From Alphaproteobacteria bacterium (GTDB lineage Bacteria > Pseudomonadota > Alphaproteobacteria > Rhizobiales > Aestuariivirgaceae): a DNA stretch of 48,871 bases. The translations under genes were made by a program, and so were the position numbers. A model generated the notes under the pieces. It was not told the origin of the DNA, searched no databases, and saw only the letters and a program-made list of their open reading frames with translations. How positions within the stretch are numbered: the stretch's first letter is position 1; the number at the start of each line of letters is the position of its first letter. Shown one piece after another: positions 16,383-24,764 of this stretch. Location of the stretch: assembly GCA_024640405.1 (NCBI GenBank), contig JAHEFB010000027.1:1-48871 (forward strand), given 5' to 3'.

Positions 16383-17165
16383 TCAAAGATAAACAGGATT
16401 GCCGAAACATCGCGCTTGGATCTCGGCGCGCAGGCTCAATCCGCTGCGCGCAGGTTGTGGAATGATGTTTGGCCTAAGCGATGGCACCAGCTGGCGTTTT
16501 TGCTTCGTACCGGAAACTGCATACACCTGTTTTATCGCCTCGACCATTATCAATCCGGAAAACCCCGGACCAACCCACGACCCCATTCGTTCAAACAGCG
16601 TTGCGCTACGCACCATAAAACCGCGGGTACTGGGTGGCATGAACAGCATGGATGTCCAGCCGGCCGGAGAAAACTGGGCATTGCGCAGCAGAGTCGTCAG
16701 CTGACCGCGCGAAAACGGCCTGCCATGACCGAACGGAGTATGGTCGAAACGCGCCCAAAGCCCGCGCCTGTTTGGCACTATGAAAATTGCCCGTCCCTGC
16801 GGTGCCAGCACCCGCCACAGTTCACGCAGCATATCAGGCAACTGATCGGTCAACTCCAGTCCGTGGGCGACAAGTACAAAGTCCATGCTGCCGTCGGCAA
16901 CCGGCAAACAGGCCTCATCCACCAGCGCGCTGGCACTGTTGCCCTGGGCCGGCCAGTGTACAACACCCTGGCGTGCCGGCATCATCGCCATCACATTACA
17001 TCCTTCGCTCGCCAGGATATCCAGGTAAGGCGTGCAATAGCCCAGCCCCAGGACCCGCGCGCCCTTTAGACTGCGCAACCTGGAGCGCAACCGCGACACG
17101 ATAATTCGACGCGTTGCATGGCCAAGTGGGCTGGCGTAAAACTCTTTGAGATCGACAACATCCAT
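16383..17165 (-). CDS. class I SAM-dependent methyltransferase
   Basis: 260 residues. It shows the SAM fold with GARVLGLGYCTPYLDIL at 35-51 in place of the usual GxGxG, the acidic post-II region, LPVADGSMDFVLVAHGLE and the RVLAPQGRAIFIVPN strand. The substrate is unknown. It is divergent from gloB across 47 bases, a pairing I recall in many Rhizobiales. The C-terminal 40 residues are basic and proline-rich. Confidence 0.82.
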   Translation of the reverse strand: MDVVDLKEFYASPLGHATRRIIVSRLRSRLRSLKGARVLGLGYCTPYLDILASEGCNVMAMMPARQGVVHWPAQGNSASALVDEACLPVADGSMDFVLVAHGLELTDQLPDMLRELWRVLAPQGRAIFIVPNRRGLWARFDHTPFGHGRPFSRGQLTTLLRNAQFSPAGWTSMLFMPPSTRGFMVRSATLFERMGSWVGPGFSGLIMVEAIKQVYAVSGTKQKRQLVPSLRPNIIPQPARSGLSLRAEIQARCFGNPVYL

Positions 17166-17212
17166 AACCTGCTCAACCTATCGCAAACTCACCCCGTTAC
17201 AACAGGATCAAC

Positions 17213-17941
17213 ATGTCCAATCTTCAGTATCATCTGTTTCCGGCTCTAAGTGACAATTATGGCGTGCTGATGCACTGTCCCGAAACCGGGAAGACCGCCT
17301 CAATCGATGCACCGGAAGCAGCAGCCGTGGAAAAAGCGTTAACCGATACCGGCTGGAAACTGACACACATACTGATCACCCATCATCACCACGACCATGT
17401 CGGCGGTGTAATTGAACTCAAAAACAAATGGAATTGCGCAGTTGTCGGCAGTTCCGAAGAACCAAACAGCCTGCCCGGCCTGACCGATACCGTGACACCG
17501 GGAGGAACATATGACTTCGCCGGCCACACCGCCCGCATCATTCACACTCCCGGCCACACACTGGGCCATATCCTGTGGCACTTCGCCGATGACGGTATTG
17601 CATTTGCCGGTGACACTCTGTTCACGCTCGGTTGTGGACGGGTGTTTGAAGGCACAATGGAACAGATGTGGTCGTCGCTTCAGGTTTTCGCCGCCATGCC
17701 GCCGGAAACCATCATATACAGCGGACATGAATACACCGCAGCCAACGCAGAATTTGCATTGAGCATCGAACCGGATAACGCCGCTTTGCGCGCACGCGCA
17801 GACAAGGTCACGCAAATTCTGGCTGCGGGTAAACCGACTGTACCCACCACGATTGCGGAGGAAATGGAGACAAACCCGTTCCTGCGCGCAGGTTCAGCAG
17901 CACGTTTTGCGGAAGTTCGAAAGGCCAAGGATAACTTCTGA
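17213..17941 (+). CDS. gloB: hydroxyacylglutathione hydrolase (glyoxalase II)
   Basis: Hydrolyses S-lactoylglutathione in methylglyoxal detoxification. 242 residues with the metallo-beta-lactamase motif THHHHDHVGG at 56-65, the HTPGHTLGH histidine, FAGDTLFTLGCGR and GHEYT. The C-terminal glutathione-site helices end at RKAKDNF. Its stop converges with the antiporter gene with 2 bases between them. Confidence 0.94.
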   Translation: MSNLQYHLFPALSDNYGVLMHCPETGKTASIDAPEAAAVEKALTDTGWKLTHILITHHHHDHVGGVIELKNKWNCAVVGSSEEPNSLPGLTDTVTPGGTYDFAGHTARIIHTPGHTLGHILWHFADDGIAFAGDTLFTLGCGRVFEGTMEQMWSSLQVFAAMPPETIIYSGHEYTAANAEFALSIEPDNAALRARADKVTQILAAGKPTVPTTIAEEMETNPFLRAGSAARFAEVRKAKDNF

Positions 17942-17943
17942 AG

Positions 17944-18879
17944 TCAGGCCACCACCGTGTAAATGAAGGCTGCATAGCCTGCCAGGAAGGCAAAACCGAC
18001 CCGCTTGCCAAAACGCTTGACCACCACGGCCAGAAAAAACAGCACCAGCGATACTGCGATCATCACGGGGATGTCGATTTTCAGCATTTCATGTGAAACC
18101 GGAATCGGTTTAATTACCGCCGTGATCCCGGCTATTCCGAGAATATTGTAGATATTCGATCCCAGCACATTTCCGAGCGCAATGTCTGAATGTCTTCGCA
18201 TGGCAGCAATAATGGATGTAGCCAGCTCAGGCAGCGAAGTGCCGACGGCAACAAGCGTCAGTCCCACCACCTCATCTGAGACATGGAAGGATTTCGCCAC
18301 AATGATCGCGTTATCGACCAGCAGCTTGCCACCAAGTACAACAGCAATCGTTCCGCCTGCAACAAACAGCAGGTCCAGCCATATGGTCTTGGAAGGCTGC
18401 GGCAGATTATCTGGTTCTGCCGGCTCCACACCATTGTCCTGGCGATCCGAGTAGAGCAGATAGCCCATGTAGAAGACCAGTATGGCAATGAAGATCAGGC
18501 CCCATTTCACCGATAGCACGCCGGAGTAGCACGCAACACCCAATAGGGCGGCCGTCGCCACCATGAAGAACCCGTCACGAAAAACCGCTGCCTTGGAACA
18601 CACGATGGGATAGATAATCGCCCCGACACCAAGGATCAGCAGAATATTGGCAATGTTCGATCCCACGACATTGCCCATGGCGATGCCCGGAGCACCGGCA
18701 AGTGCGGCCTGGATGGACGCTACAAGTTCCGGCACGGAAGTGCCGAAACCGACGATAATGATGCCGACCACCAGATGGGACAAGCCGAAACGCAAGGCCA
18801 GGGCCGCAGCACCACGCACCAGCAATTCACCGCCAGCCAGCAGCAGAACGAACCCTGCCAGCAATCCAACAATTGTCAT
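17944..18879 (-). CDS. calcium/sodium antiporter (CaCA family, YrbG-like)
   Basis: 311 residues, about ten membrane helices in two homologous halves. Each half has the alpha repeat: GFGTSVPELVASIQAA with GNVVGSNIANILLILG in the first, and AVGTSLPELATSIIAA with GNVLGSNIYNILGI in the second. It exchanges Ca2+ for Na+ across the inner membrane. A second, only moderately similar member lies at 46394-47344. Confidence 0.9.
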   Translation of the reverse strand: MTIVGLLAGFVLLLAGGELLVRGAAALALRFGLSHLVVGIIIVGFGTSVPELVASIQAALAGAPGIAMGNVVGSNIANILLILGVGAIIYPIVCSKAAVFRDGFFMVATAALLGVACYSGVLSVKWGLIFIAILVFYMGYLLYSDRQDNGVEPAEPDNLPQPSKTIWLDLLFVAGGTIAVVLGGKLLVDNAIIVAKSFHVSDEVVGLTLVAVGTSLPELATSIIAAMRRHSDIALGNVLGSNIYNILGIAGITAVIKPIPVSHEMLKIDIPVMIAVSLVLFFLAVVVKRFGKRVGFAFLAGYAAFIYTVVA

Positions 18880-19030
18880 TGTGTGCCCCTTGCCTGCCTA
18901 CACCGGAATCGCGCATTCAACTTCAGCAGGCAGACGCTGTTGATCAAAAATGCACAATCCCAAAATGTCGGAGCAACCGGGGTTCGAAACACCCAAGTTG
19001 CTCTGGGTCCTATCTGGGTATCCGTGGAGC

Positions 19031-19065
19031 AAAATGAAAGGGCAGCAGAAAATTATCTGCCGCCC
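19031..19065 (-). terminator. intrinsic terminator after phaB
   Basis: Ten-base-pair stem (19056-19065 with 19040-19049, one G-U pair) and a six-base loop. It is followed on the minus strand by TTTCATTTT. It lies 31 bases beyond the phaB stop, in the right orientation to end the phaA-phaB transcript. Confidence 0.7.
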
Positions 19066-19095
19066 CTGAATGTCTTCGCACCTCGTTCGCGAGGG

Positions 19096-19821
19096 CTACA
19101 TCATGGTTTGACCGCCGTTGGCTGAAATCGTCGAACCGGTAATGAAACCGGCATCGTCACCGACCAGGAACAGAACGCACTTGGCAATTTCTTCCGGTTC
19201 TCCAAGACGGCCAACCGGAATGTGCGGCAGTATTGCCTTGTCGAGAACATCCTGCGGAATGGCGCGAACCATTTCCGTTCCGATGTAGCCGGGGCAAACC
19301 GCGTTGACGGTTATGCCTTTTTTCGCGCCTTCCTGAGCCAGTGCCTTGACGAAGCCGATATCGCCTGCCTTGGCGGCAGAATAATTCGCCTGGCCCATCT
19401 GTCCCTTCTGGCCGTTAATGGAGGAAATGCAGACCACTCTGCCAAAGCCCCGCTCCCGCATGCCTTCCCAGACCGGGCGGGTCATGTTGAACAGCGAATT
19501 CAGATTGGTATTGATGACGGCATTCCACTTTTCCGGTGTCATCTTGTGGAACATGGAATCTCGGGTAATGCCGGCATTGTTGATCAGAATGTCAACCGGA
19601 CCGAAATCATTCTCGATTTTCTTCAGGGCAGTCTCACAAGCCTCATAGTCGCCAACATCCCACTTCATCACCTCAATGCCGGTTTGAGCCTTGAAGTTCG
19701 AGGCGGCTTCATCATTGCCGGCATAGCTGGCAACAACCTTGTAACCGGCGTCCTTGAGTGCTGTAGAAATGGCTGCACCAATACCCCGGGTTCCCCCGGT
19801 TACGACTGCAATTCGTGACAT
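19096..19821 (-). CDS. phaB: acetoacetyl-CoA reductase
   Basis: NADPH-dependent reduction of acetoacetyl-CoA to (R)-3-hydroxybutyryl-CoA for PHB. It is a 241-residue SDR. The nucleotide loop GGTRGIGAAIS lies near the start, followed by NNAGITRD. The catalytic Ser and the YxxxK pair sit in SSINGQKGQMGQANYSAAKAG, a PhaB-type block. It lies 33 bases after phaA on the same strand and ends before an intrinsic terminator. Confidence 0.93.
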   Translation of the reverse strand: MSRIAVVTGGTRGIGAAISTALKDAGYKVVASYAGNDEAASNFKAQTGIEVMKWDVGDYEACETALKKIENDFGPVDILINNAGITRDSMFHKMTPEKWNAVINTNLNSLFNMTRPVWEGMRERGFGRVVCISSINGQKGQMGQANYSAAKAGDIGFVKALAQEGAKKGITVNAVCPGYIGTEMVRAIPQDVLDKAILPHIPVGRLGEPEEIAKCVLFLVGDDAGFITGSTISANGGQTMM

Positions 19822-19854
19822 CTAGTTCTTCTCCCTGTGTAATCGAAAAATATC

Positions 19855-21042
19855 TCAGTCGCGCTCTACGCACATGGCAACGCCCATGCCGCCACCGATG
19901 CACAATGTAGCAAGGCCCTTCTTGGCATCGCGCCTCTTCATTTCGTGCAGCAATGTGGTGAATACCCGCGCACCCGAGGCCCCGATTGGATGGCCGATGG
20001 CGATGGCTCCACCATTGACGTTTACAATGTCCGGGTTCCAGCCCATGTCGGAATTGACCGCACAAGCCTGGGCGGCGAATGCTTCATTGGCTTCCACCAG
20101 ATCGAGGTCCTCAACCTTCCAGCCTGCCTTCTTGAGCGCAGCCCGGGACGCCGGGATTGGGCCTGTGCCCATGATGGCCGGATCAACACCGGCATTTGCC
20201 CATGACGCGATGCGGGCCAGCGGTGTCAATCCGCGCTTGTTGGCTTCCGCGGCACTCATCAGGATCACTGCAGCCGCGCCGTCGTTGATCCCGGATGCAT
20301 TACCGGCTGTGACCGAGCCTTCCTTGTCAAAGGCCGGACGCAGTTTGCCGACAGATTCCATTGTCGTGCCGTGTTTGATGTATTCATCCTGGTCGACAAC
20401 CACTTCGCCCTTGCGGGTCGTGATGGTAACCGCGCAGATTTCGTCGGCAAATTTGCCGGCTTTTTGAGCTGCTTCAGCCTTGTTCTGCGATGCGACAGCG
20501 AAACTGTCCTGCTGCTCACGGGTAATCTGCCACTGTTTGGCGACATTTTCAGCTGTGGTGCCCATGTGATAACCGTTGAAGGCATCCCACAGGCCGTCCT
20601 TGATCATGGTGTCGATCATCTTGTAATCGCCCATCTTCACGCCGTTGCGAAGATGCTGGCAATGTGGTGCCTGGCTCATCGATTCCTGGCCGCCGGCAGC
20701 GATGATGTTTGCGTCTCCACTGGCGATCTGCTGCATGCCCAGCGCAACCGCCCGAAGACCGGACCCGCACAACTGGTTCATGCCCCATGCCGGGCTTTCC
20801 ACCGGAATGCCTGCATTGACCGATGCCTGGCGCGCCGGGTTCTGCCCCCCGCCGGCTGTCAGAATTTGCCCGAGGATCACTTCGTCGACGTCTTTGCCTT
20901 CAAGACCTGCACGTTCCATGGCAGCCTTGAGCGCCACGGTACCGAGGTCGGAAGCCGGCAACGGACTCAATGCCCCGTTGAACGAGCCAACCGGAGTGCG
21001 GGCAGCGGAAACAACAACAACGTCGGTATCGGAGGTGGACAT
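19855..21042 (-). CDS. phaA: acetyl-CoA acetyltransferase (beta-ketothiolase)
   Basis: Condenses two acetyl-CoA to acetoacetyl-CoA. 395 residues with the active cysteine in [16 protein letters not shown], the histidine in [17 protein letters not shown] and the second cysteine in [11 protein letters not shown]. The frame is open to 21126, but AAGGA lies eight bases before ATG 21042 and only two before ATG 21048, so 21042 is chosen. The promoter side carries a TGCAATGCA box, the probable PhaR site. Confidence 0.94.
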   Translation of the reverse strand: MSTSDTDVVVVSAARTPVGSFNGALSPLPASDLGTVALKAAMERAGLEGKDVDEVILGQILTAGGGQNPARQASVNAGIPVESPAWGMNQLCGSGLRAVALGMQQIASGDANIIAAGGQESMSQAPHCQHLRNGVKMGDYKMIDTMIKDGLWDAFNGYHMGTTAENVAKQWQITREQQDSFAVASQNKAEAAQKAGKFADEICAVTITTRKGEVVVDQDEYIKHGTTMESVGKLRPAFDKEGSVTAGNASGINDGAAAVILMSAAEANKRGLTPLARIASWANAGVDPAIMGTGPIPASRAALKKAGWKVEDLDLVEANEAFAAQACAVNSDMGWNPDIVNVNGGAIAIGHPIGASGARVFTTLLHEMKRRDAKKGLATLCIGGGMGVAMCVERD

Positions 21043-21111
21043 AGGCATTATCCTTTTCACTTCTTGAAACATGCATTTTGGTTTGCGCCACAATTGCCCC
21101 AACGAAACCCG

Positions 21112-21126
21112 TTGTGCAATGCACAA
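21112..21126. promoter_or_regulatory. PhaR-type operator upstream of phaA
   Basis: TTGTGCAATGCACAA: seven-base perfect arms around one base, with the core TGCAATGCA (TGC-N3-GCA). PhaR proteins of alphaproteobacteria bind TGC-N3-GCA type sites. It lies 70 bases before the phaA start and shares its nine-base core with a second site nearer phaR. Confidence 0.65.
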
Positions 21127-21260
21127 TTAGTCGCGGTATGTGCGGCATAAAAGCAACCGCAAGGACCGGACAACATCACAGCACACACGATTTACCCCAA
21201 TCCAGTCAATGGAAACCCGCCATCGCGTTGCTCGACAAGCTTGCAAAGCCGTGTATATGC

Positions 21261-21269
21261 TGCAATGCA
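21261..21269. promoter_or_regulatory. PhaR-type operator upstream of phaR
   Basis: TGCAATGCA, identical to the core of the site at 21115-21123. It is placed 61 bases before the phaR start codon and suggests autorepression, as known for PhaR in other species. Confidence 0.55.
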
Positions 21270-21278
21270 AAGACAGCT

Positions 21279-21292
21279 TTGATCCGGATCAA
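21279..21292. promoter_or_regulatory. perfect FNR/FixK-type box upstream of phaR
   Basis: TTGAT-CCGG-ATCAA matches the FNR/FixK/Anr consensus TTGAT-N4-ATCAA at every fixed position. It is embedded in a 16-base perfect palindrome (21278-21293). It lies 37 bases before the phaR start codon and 10 bases after the PhaR-type box. Confidence 0.65.
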
Positions 21293-21329
21293 ACTGTCCC
21301 CGTAATCTTAAGACCGCAGAGTACAAAAT

Positions 21330-21944
21330 ATGTCTGACGACAACAGCGACCCGATTGTCATTAAAAAATATGCCAACAGGCGCCTCTACAACACGGCAAG
21401 TTCCGCCTATGTGACGCTTGATGATCTTTCGCAAATGGTCAAGGAAGGCAGCGACTTTGTCGTCCACGACGCCAAGAGCGGAGAGAACATAACCCGCCAG
21501 GTGCTGACGCAGATCATCTTTGAGGAAGAAGCCAAGGGCGAAAACCTTCTGCCGATCGACTTCCTGCGCCAGCTGATCCGCTTCTACGGCGACAGCATGC
21601 AGGCTTTCGTACCAAGCTACCTGCAATTTTCCATGGACCACCTGACCCGCGAACATGAGCGTTTGCGCGAAGAAATGGTCGGTTCAGCAGGCACCGAGAT
21701 GATCAAATCCATGGAAGACCAGGCCCGCAAGAACATGGCGATGTTCCAGGACGCCATGCAGTTGTTCAATCCGTTCGCAGCCATGCAGAACATGCCCGGC
21801 GCTGCTTCTGAGGCGGTTCGGGAAACACCAAAACAAACAGATGCCGCAGAACCGCAAGCTTCGCCTGATACCGATTTGGATGACTTGAGAAATCAGATAA
21901 AATCCATGCAGTCGCAAATCGAGAAGCTTGCCGGCAAGGATTAG
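21330..21944 (+). CDS. phaR: polyhydroxyalkanoate synthesis repressor PhaR
   Basis: 204 residues. The N-terminal PHB accumulation regulatory DNA-binding domain spans about 8-70 (VIKKYANRRLYNTASSAYVTLDDLSQMV), followed by a second PHB_acc block (VLTQIIFEEEAKG...FLRQLIRFYGDSMQAFVPSYL). The tail is helical, ending in a short coiled coil (LRNQIKSMQSQIEKLAGK). PhaR senses PHB granules and controls pha genes and phasins. It is divergent from phaA. Sinorhizobium calls this protein AniA because it is induced without oxygen, which suits the FNR-type box upstream. Confidence 0.93.
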   Translation: MSDDNSDPIVIKKYANRRLYNTASSAYVTLDDLSQMVKEGSDFVVHDAKSGENITRQVLTQIIFEEEAKGENLLPIDFLRQLIRFYGDSMQAFVPSYLQFSMDHLTREHERLREEMVGSAGTEMIKSMEDQARKNMAMFQDAMQLFNPFAAMQNMPGAASEAVRETPKQTDAAEPQASPDTDLDDLRNQIKSMQSQIEKLAGKD

Positions 21945-22168
21945 CGGGCCGGCGGCGTTGAGCCATAAACGCCTGACCAGAGCACGAGCAGGCAATCTGT
22001 CTGGCAGACCTGCCTGGCGAAGAATCTTGAGTTGCCGGATCCCTTCGCCAATTGATCGGCATCGTTTGCAGGCGCGTAAAAGAATCCACTGAACTTCTGG
22101 ATGTGCGCCAACGACAGATATTCGGAACCAGGCTCGGAAGGCTTCCAGTATTCATGAAAATTTCTCAT
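21941..22168 (-). CDS. small protein of unknown function convergent with phaR
   Basis: 75 residues starting MRNFHEYWKPSEPGSEYLSL and ending GVYGSTPPAR; it contains two cysteines (VCQTDCLL). No family recognised. Support is a good AAAAGG eight bases before the ATG, codon use like neighbouring genes, and a stop that overlaps the phaR stop by four bases without cutting either gene. It could still be a chance frame. Confidence 0.45.
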   Translation of the reverse strand: MRNFHEYWKPSEPGSEYLSLAHIQKFSGFFYAPANDADQLAKGSGNSRFFARQVCQTDCLLVLWSGVYGSTPPAR

Positions 22169-22386
22169 ATCAAGTGCCTTTTCATCATCTATTGGCAGGC
22201 ACTGACAGTTGGGCGTATTAAGGGTCCCTCAAACTAGGCGTCTTACCTGGATGGTCAGTACCATACACAACAGTTTGACACTCTGGGATACGCACAAGCC
22301 AGGCGATTGAAATCAAATCATGCCGCTAGACAGCGGTAAACAGCGAAAAAGCAGCCACAACAGCCGGAACTCAGGAGGACTACCAA

Positions 22387-24066
22387 ATGGCATCGGTGAA
22401 ATCAGATATCGAGATTGCCCGTGAAGCAACCATGAAACCGATCATGGAAATCGGCGCGAAGATCGGTATCAGCGACCAACATCTCATTCCTTATGGTCAT
22501 ACCAAGGCCAAGGTTTCGGCAGACTTCATCAAATCCGTACAGGGTAATGACGACGGCAATCTCATCCTCGTCACTGCCATCAACCCAACCCCGGCGGGTG
22601 AAGGCAAGACGACTACGACCGTGGGACTGGGCGATGGCCTCAATGCCATCGGCAAGAAAGCCATGATCTGCATCCGTGAAGCATCGCTTGGACCATGCTT
22701 CGGCATGAAGGGCGGCGCCGCCGGTGGCGGTTATGCGCAAGTCGTTCCAATGGAAGACATGAACCTGCATTTTACCGGCGATTTCCACGCCATAACTTCT
22801 GCCCACAACCTGTTGTCGGCGATGCTCGACAATCATGTCTACTGGGGCAACAAGCTTGACATCGATGTGCGCCGTGTATCCTGGCGCCGGGTCATGGACA
22901 TGAATGACCGCGCACTTCGCCAGATCGTCTGCAACCTCGGCGGTGTGGCCAACGGCTTCCCGCGTGAGGCCGGATTTGATATCACTGTCGCATCGGAAGT
23001 GATGGCCATCCTGTGCCTTGCCACCGACATCGATGATCTGCAGCGCCGCCTGGGCGACATCATCATTGCCTACACGCGTGACCGCGCTCCGGTCTACTGC
23101 CGCGACATCAAGGCAGACGGTGCGATGACCGTTTTGCTGAAAGACGCCATTCAGCCGAACCTGGTGCAGACACTGGAAAACAACCCGGCCTTTGTACACG
23201 GCGGCCCGTTCGCCAACATCGCGCATGGTTGCAACTCGGTAATGGCAACCACAACCGCCCTTAAGATTGCCGACTATGTGGTCACCGAAGCTGGCTTCGG
23301 TGCCGACCTTGGTGCGGAGAAATTCTTCGATATCAAATGCCGCAAGGCCGGTCTCAAGCCAAAGGCCGTTGTCATTGTGGCAACCGTTCGCGCCATGAAG
23401 ATGAACGGCGGTGTCGCCAAAAACGATCTCGGCACGGAAAACGTCGATGCCGTCAAGGCAGGTTGCGCCAACCTTGGCCGCCACATCGAGAACATCAAGA
23501 AGTTCGGTGTGCCGGCCGTTGTCGGCATCAACCATTTCATCACCGATACCGACGCCGAAGTCGCTGCCCTGACCGAATTCGTGAAGACCCAGGGCGCCGA
23601 AGCTGTTTTATGCAAACACTGGGCCCATGGCTCGGAAGGCACCAAGGACCTGGCCAACAAGGTCGTGGAGATTATTGAAGGCGGCGCTGCCGACTTCAAA
23701 CCGCTGTACGCCGACGACCTGAGCCTGTTTGAAAAAATGGAAGCCATCGCCAAGGGCATTTACCGCGCCGACGGCGTGGTTGCCGACGCCAAGATCATGA
23801 GCCAGCTGAAGGCCTGGGAAGACCAGGGCTATGGCAAACTGCCTGTTTGCATGGCCAAGACCCAGTACTCGTTTACAACCGATCCGAACATGCGCGGCGC
23901 GCCGACCGGGTTCACCCTGCCGGTTCGCGAAGTGCGGCTGTCGGCCGGGGCCGGTTTCGTGGTTGCCGTGTGCGGCGAGATCATGACCATGCCGGGCCTG
24001 CCGTCGGTACCGGCTGCACAGTCAATCATGCTCAATGACGAAGGTCAGATCGAGGGCCTGTTCTAA
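22387..24066 (+). CDS. fhs: formate-tetrahydrofolate ligase
   Basis: ATP-dependent formation of 10-formyl-THF from formate, or the reverse. 559 residues with the P-loop [11 protein letters not shown] at 68-78, the block [20 protein letters not shown] and [15 protein letters not shown] follows AGGAGG with ideal spacing. It probably has its own promoter in the 218-base gap upstream. It is followed by a strong terminator at 24097-24136. Neighbours produce methylene-THF and consume formate, so it links folate-bound and free C1 units. Confidence 0.96.
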   Translation: MASVKSDIEIAREATMKPIMEIGAKIGISDQHLIPYGHTKAKVSADFIKSVQGNDDGNLILVTAINPTPAGEGKTTTTVGLGDGLNAIGKKAMICIREASLGPCFGMKGGAAGGGYAQVVPMEDMNLHFTGDFHAITSAHNLLSAMLDNHVYWGNKLDIDVRRVSWRRVMDMNDRALRQIVCNLGGVANGFPREAGFDITVASEVMAILCLATDIDDLQRRLGDIIIAYTRDRAPVYCRDIKADGAMTVLLKDAIQPNLVQTLENNPAFVHGGPFANIAHGCNSVMATTTALKIADYVVTEAGFGADLGAEKFFDIKCRKAGLKPKAVVIVATVRAMKMNGGVAKNDLGTENVDAVKAGCANLGRHIENIKKFGVPAVVGINHFITDTDAEVAALTEFVKTQGAEAVLCKHWAHGSEGTKDLANKVVEIIEGGAADFKPLYADDLSLFEKMEAIAKGIYRADGVVADAKIMSQLKAWEDQGYGKLPVCMAKTQYSFTTDPNMRGAPTGFTLPVREVRLSAGAGFVVAVCGEIMTMPGLPSVPAAQSIMLNDEGQIEGLF

Positions 24067-24096
24067 ACAAACTCGTTTGCTGACAGTCAAAATCAA

Positions 24097-24136
24097 ATGG
24101 GCGCGGAGGATGATATCCTTCCGCGCCCATTTTTTT
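24097..24136 (+). terminator. intrinsic terminator after fhs
   Basis: GC-rich stem (about 14 bp with one bulged T) between 24097 and 24130, with loop GAT, followed by seven T. It begins 30 bases after the fhs stop. The left flank is A-rich, so it may also serve the convergent peroxiredoxin gene. Confidence 0.85.
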
Positions 24137-24146
24137 CATGGTCTGA

Positions 24147-24671
24147 TCAGGCCGCAAGAATACCGCGCACAGGATAGTCGTTCTCAATCACGAATTTCAA
24201 GACGCCCGCAAGCTCGGCTGCCTTCGCCCGCCCAAATGGCGCGGTTTGAACTGACCAGTGATACAGTGTTCCGTCCGGGCGAACGATCGCCATGCCGGGT
24301 TCGGAAAACACATCTGGCTCGCCATCCCTGATGGCGGACGACAGGTACAGGCCCCAGGTCTTCGCCTGTTCCCGGCTCAATCCGTAACCGAGCTTCATGC
24401 CCGAGACATCCCAGTCGCGAGTGGTCTGCTCAGCCAGTTCCCGGGTGTTCATGCTGACCGCAACCACATCGATGCCCAGCGCGGTAAAGTCATGCAGCTT
24501 GCTGCGGAAGTCGGTCAGCTGACCCTTGCAGATCGGGCAATGCAGGCCGCGGTAAAAAATCACTATGGTGAAGTTTTCCGGCGCGGTCGCATTTAAAGAG
24601 AATTCGCCGCCACCTGCCAGCGGTACGGTAAGTGCTGGCACTGACTGTCCTGGAACAAGAGTTGAATGCAT
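24147..24671 (-). CDS. AhpC/TSA-family peroxiredoxin-like protein
   Basis: 174 residues, thioredoxin fold. ATG 24671 is preceded by GGAGA; an in-frame start at 24737 would read through a terminator hairpin. It contains FYRGLHCPICKGQL with Cys45 and Cys48, a CxxC in the peroxiredoxin active-site position. It is likely a thiol peroxidase or disulfide reductase of the AhpC/TSA superfamily; the partner is unknown. Confidence 0.82.
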   Translation of the reverse strand: MHSTLVPGQSVPALTVPLAGGGEFSLNATAPENFTIVIFYRGLHCPICKGQLTDFRSKLHDFTALGIDVVAVSMNTRELAEQTTRDWDVSGMKLGYGLSREQAKTWGLYLSSAIRDGEPDVFSEPGMAIVRPDGTLYHWSVQTAPFGRAKAAELAGVLKFVIENDYPVRGILAA

Positions 24672-24683
24672 GAAGTTGTCTCC

Positions 24684-24725
24684 AAATAAGAAGGGGCAGT
24701 GTCCGGATCTTGTGGACACTGCCCC
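24684..24725 (-). terminator. terminator or attenuator between the GcvT-like oxidoreductase and the peroxiredoxin
   Basis: Perfect 12-bp stem (24714-24725 with 24693-24704) and a nine-base loop, followed on the minus strand by TTCTTATTT. It lies 40 bases after the oxidoreductase stop and 13 bases before the likely ribosome site of the peroxiredoxin gene, so readthrough would set the level of the latter. Confidence 0.7.
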
Positions 24726-24764
24726 CAAATGGATCAACTCACAACCGTGTGAGGCATTTAACAG

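Noticed and set aside
22402..23535. 377-codon frame antisense to fhs
   Set aside because: A shadow of the strongly coding fhs frame; no homology or start signals.
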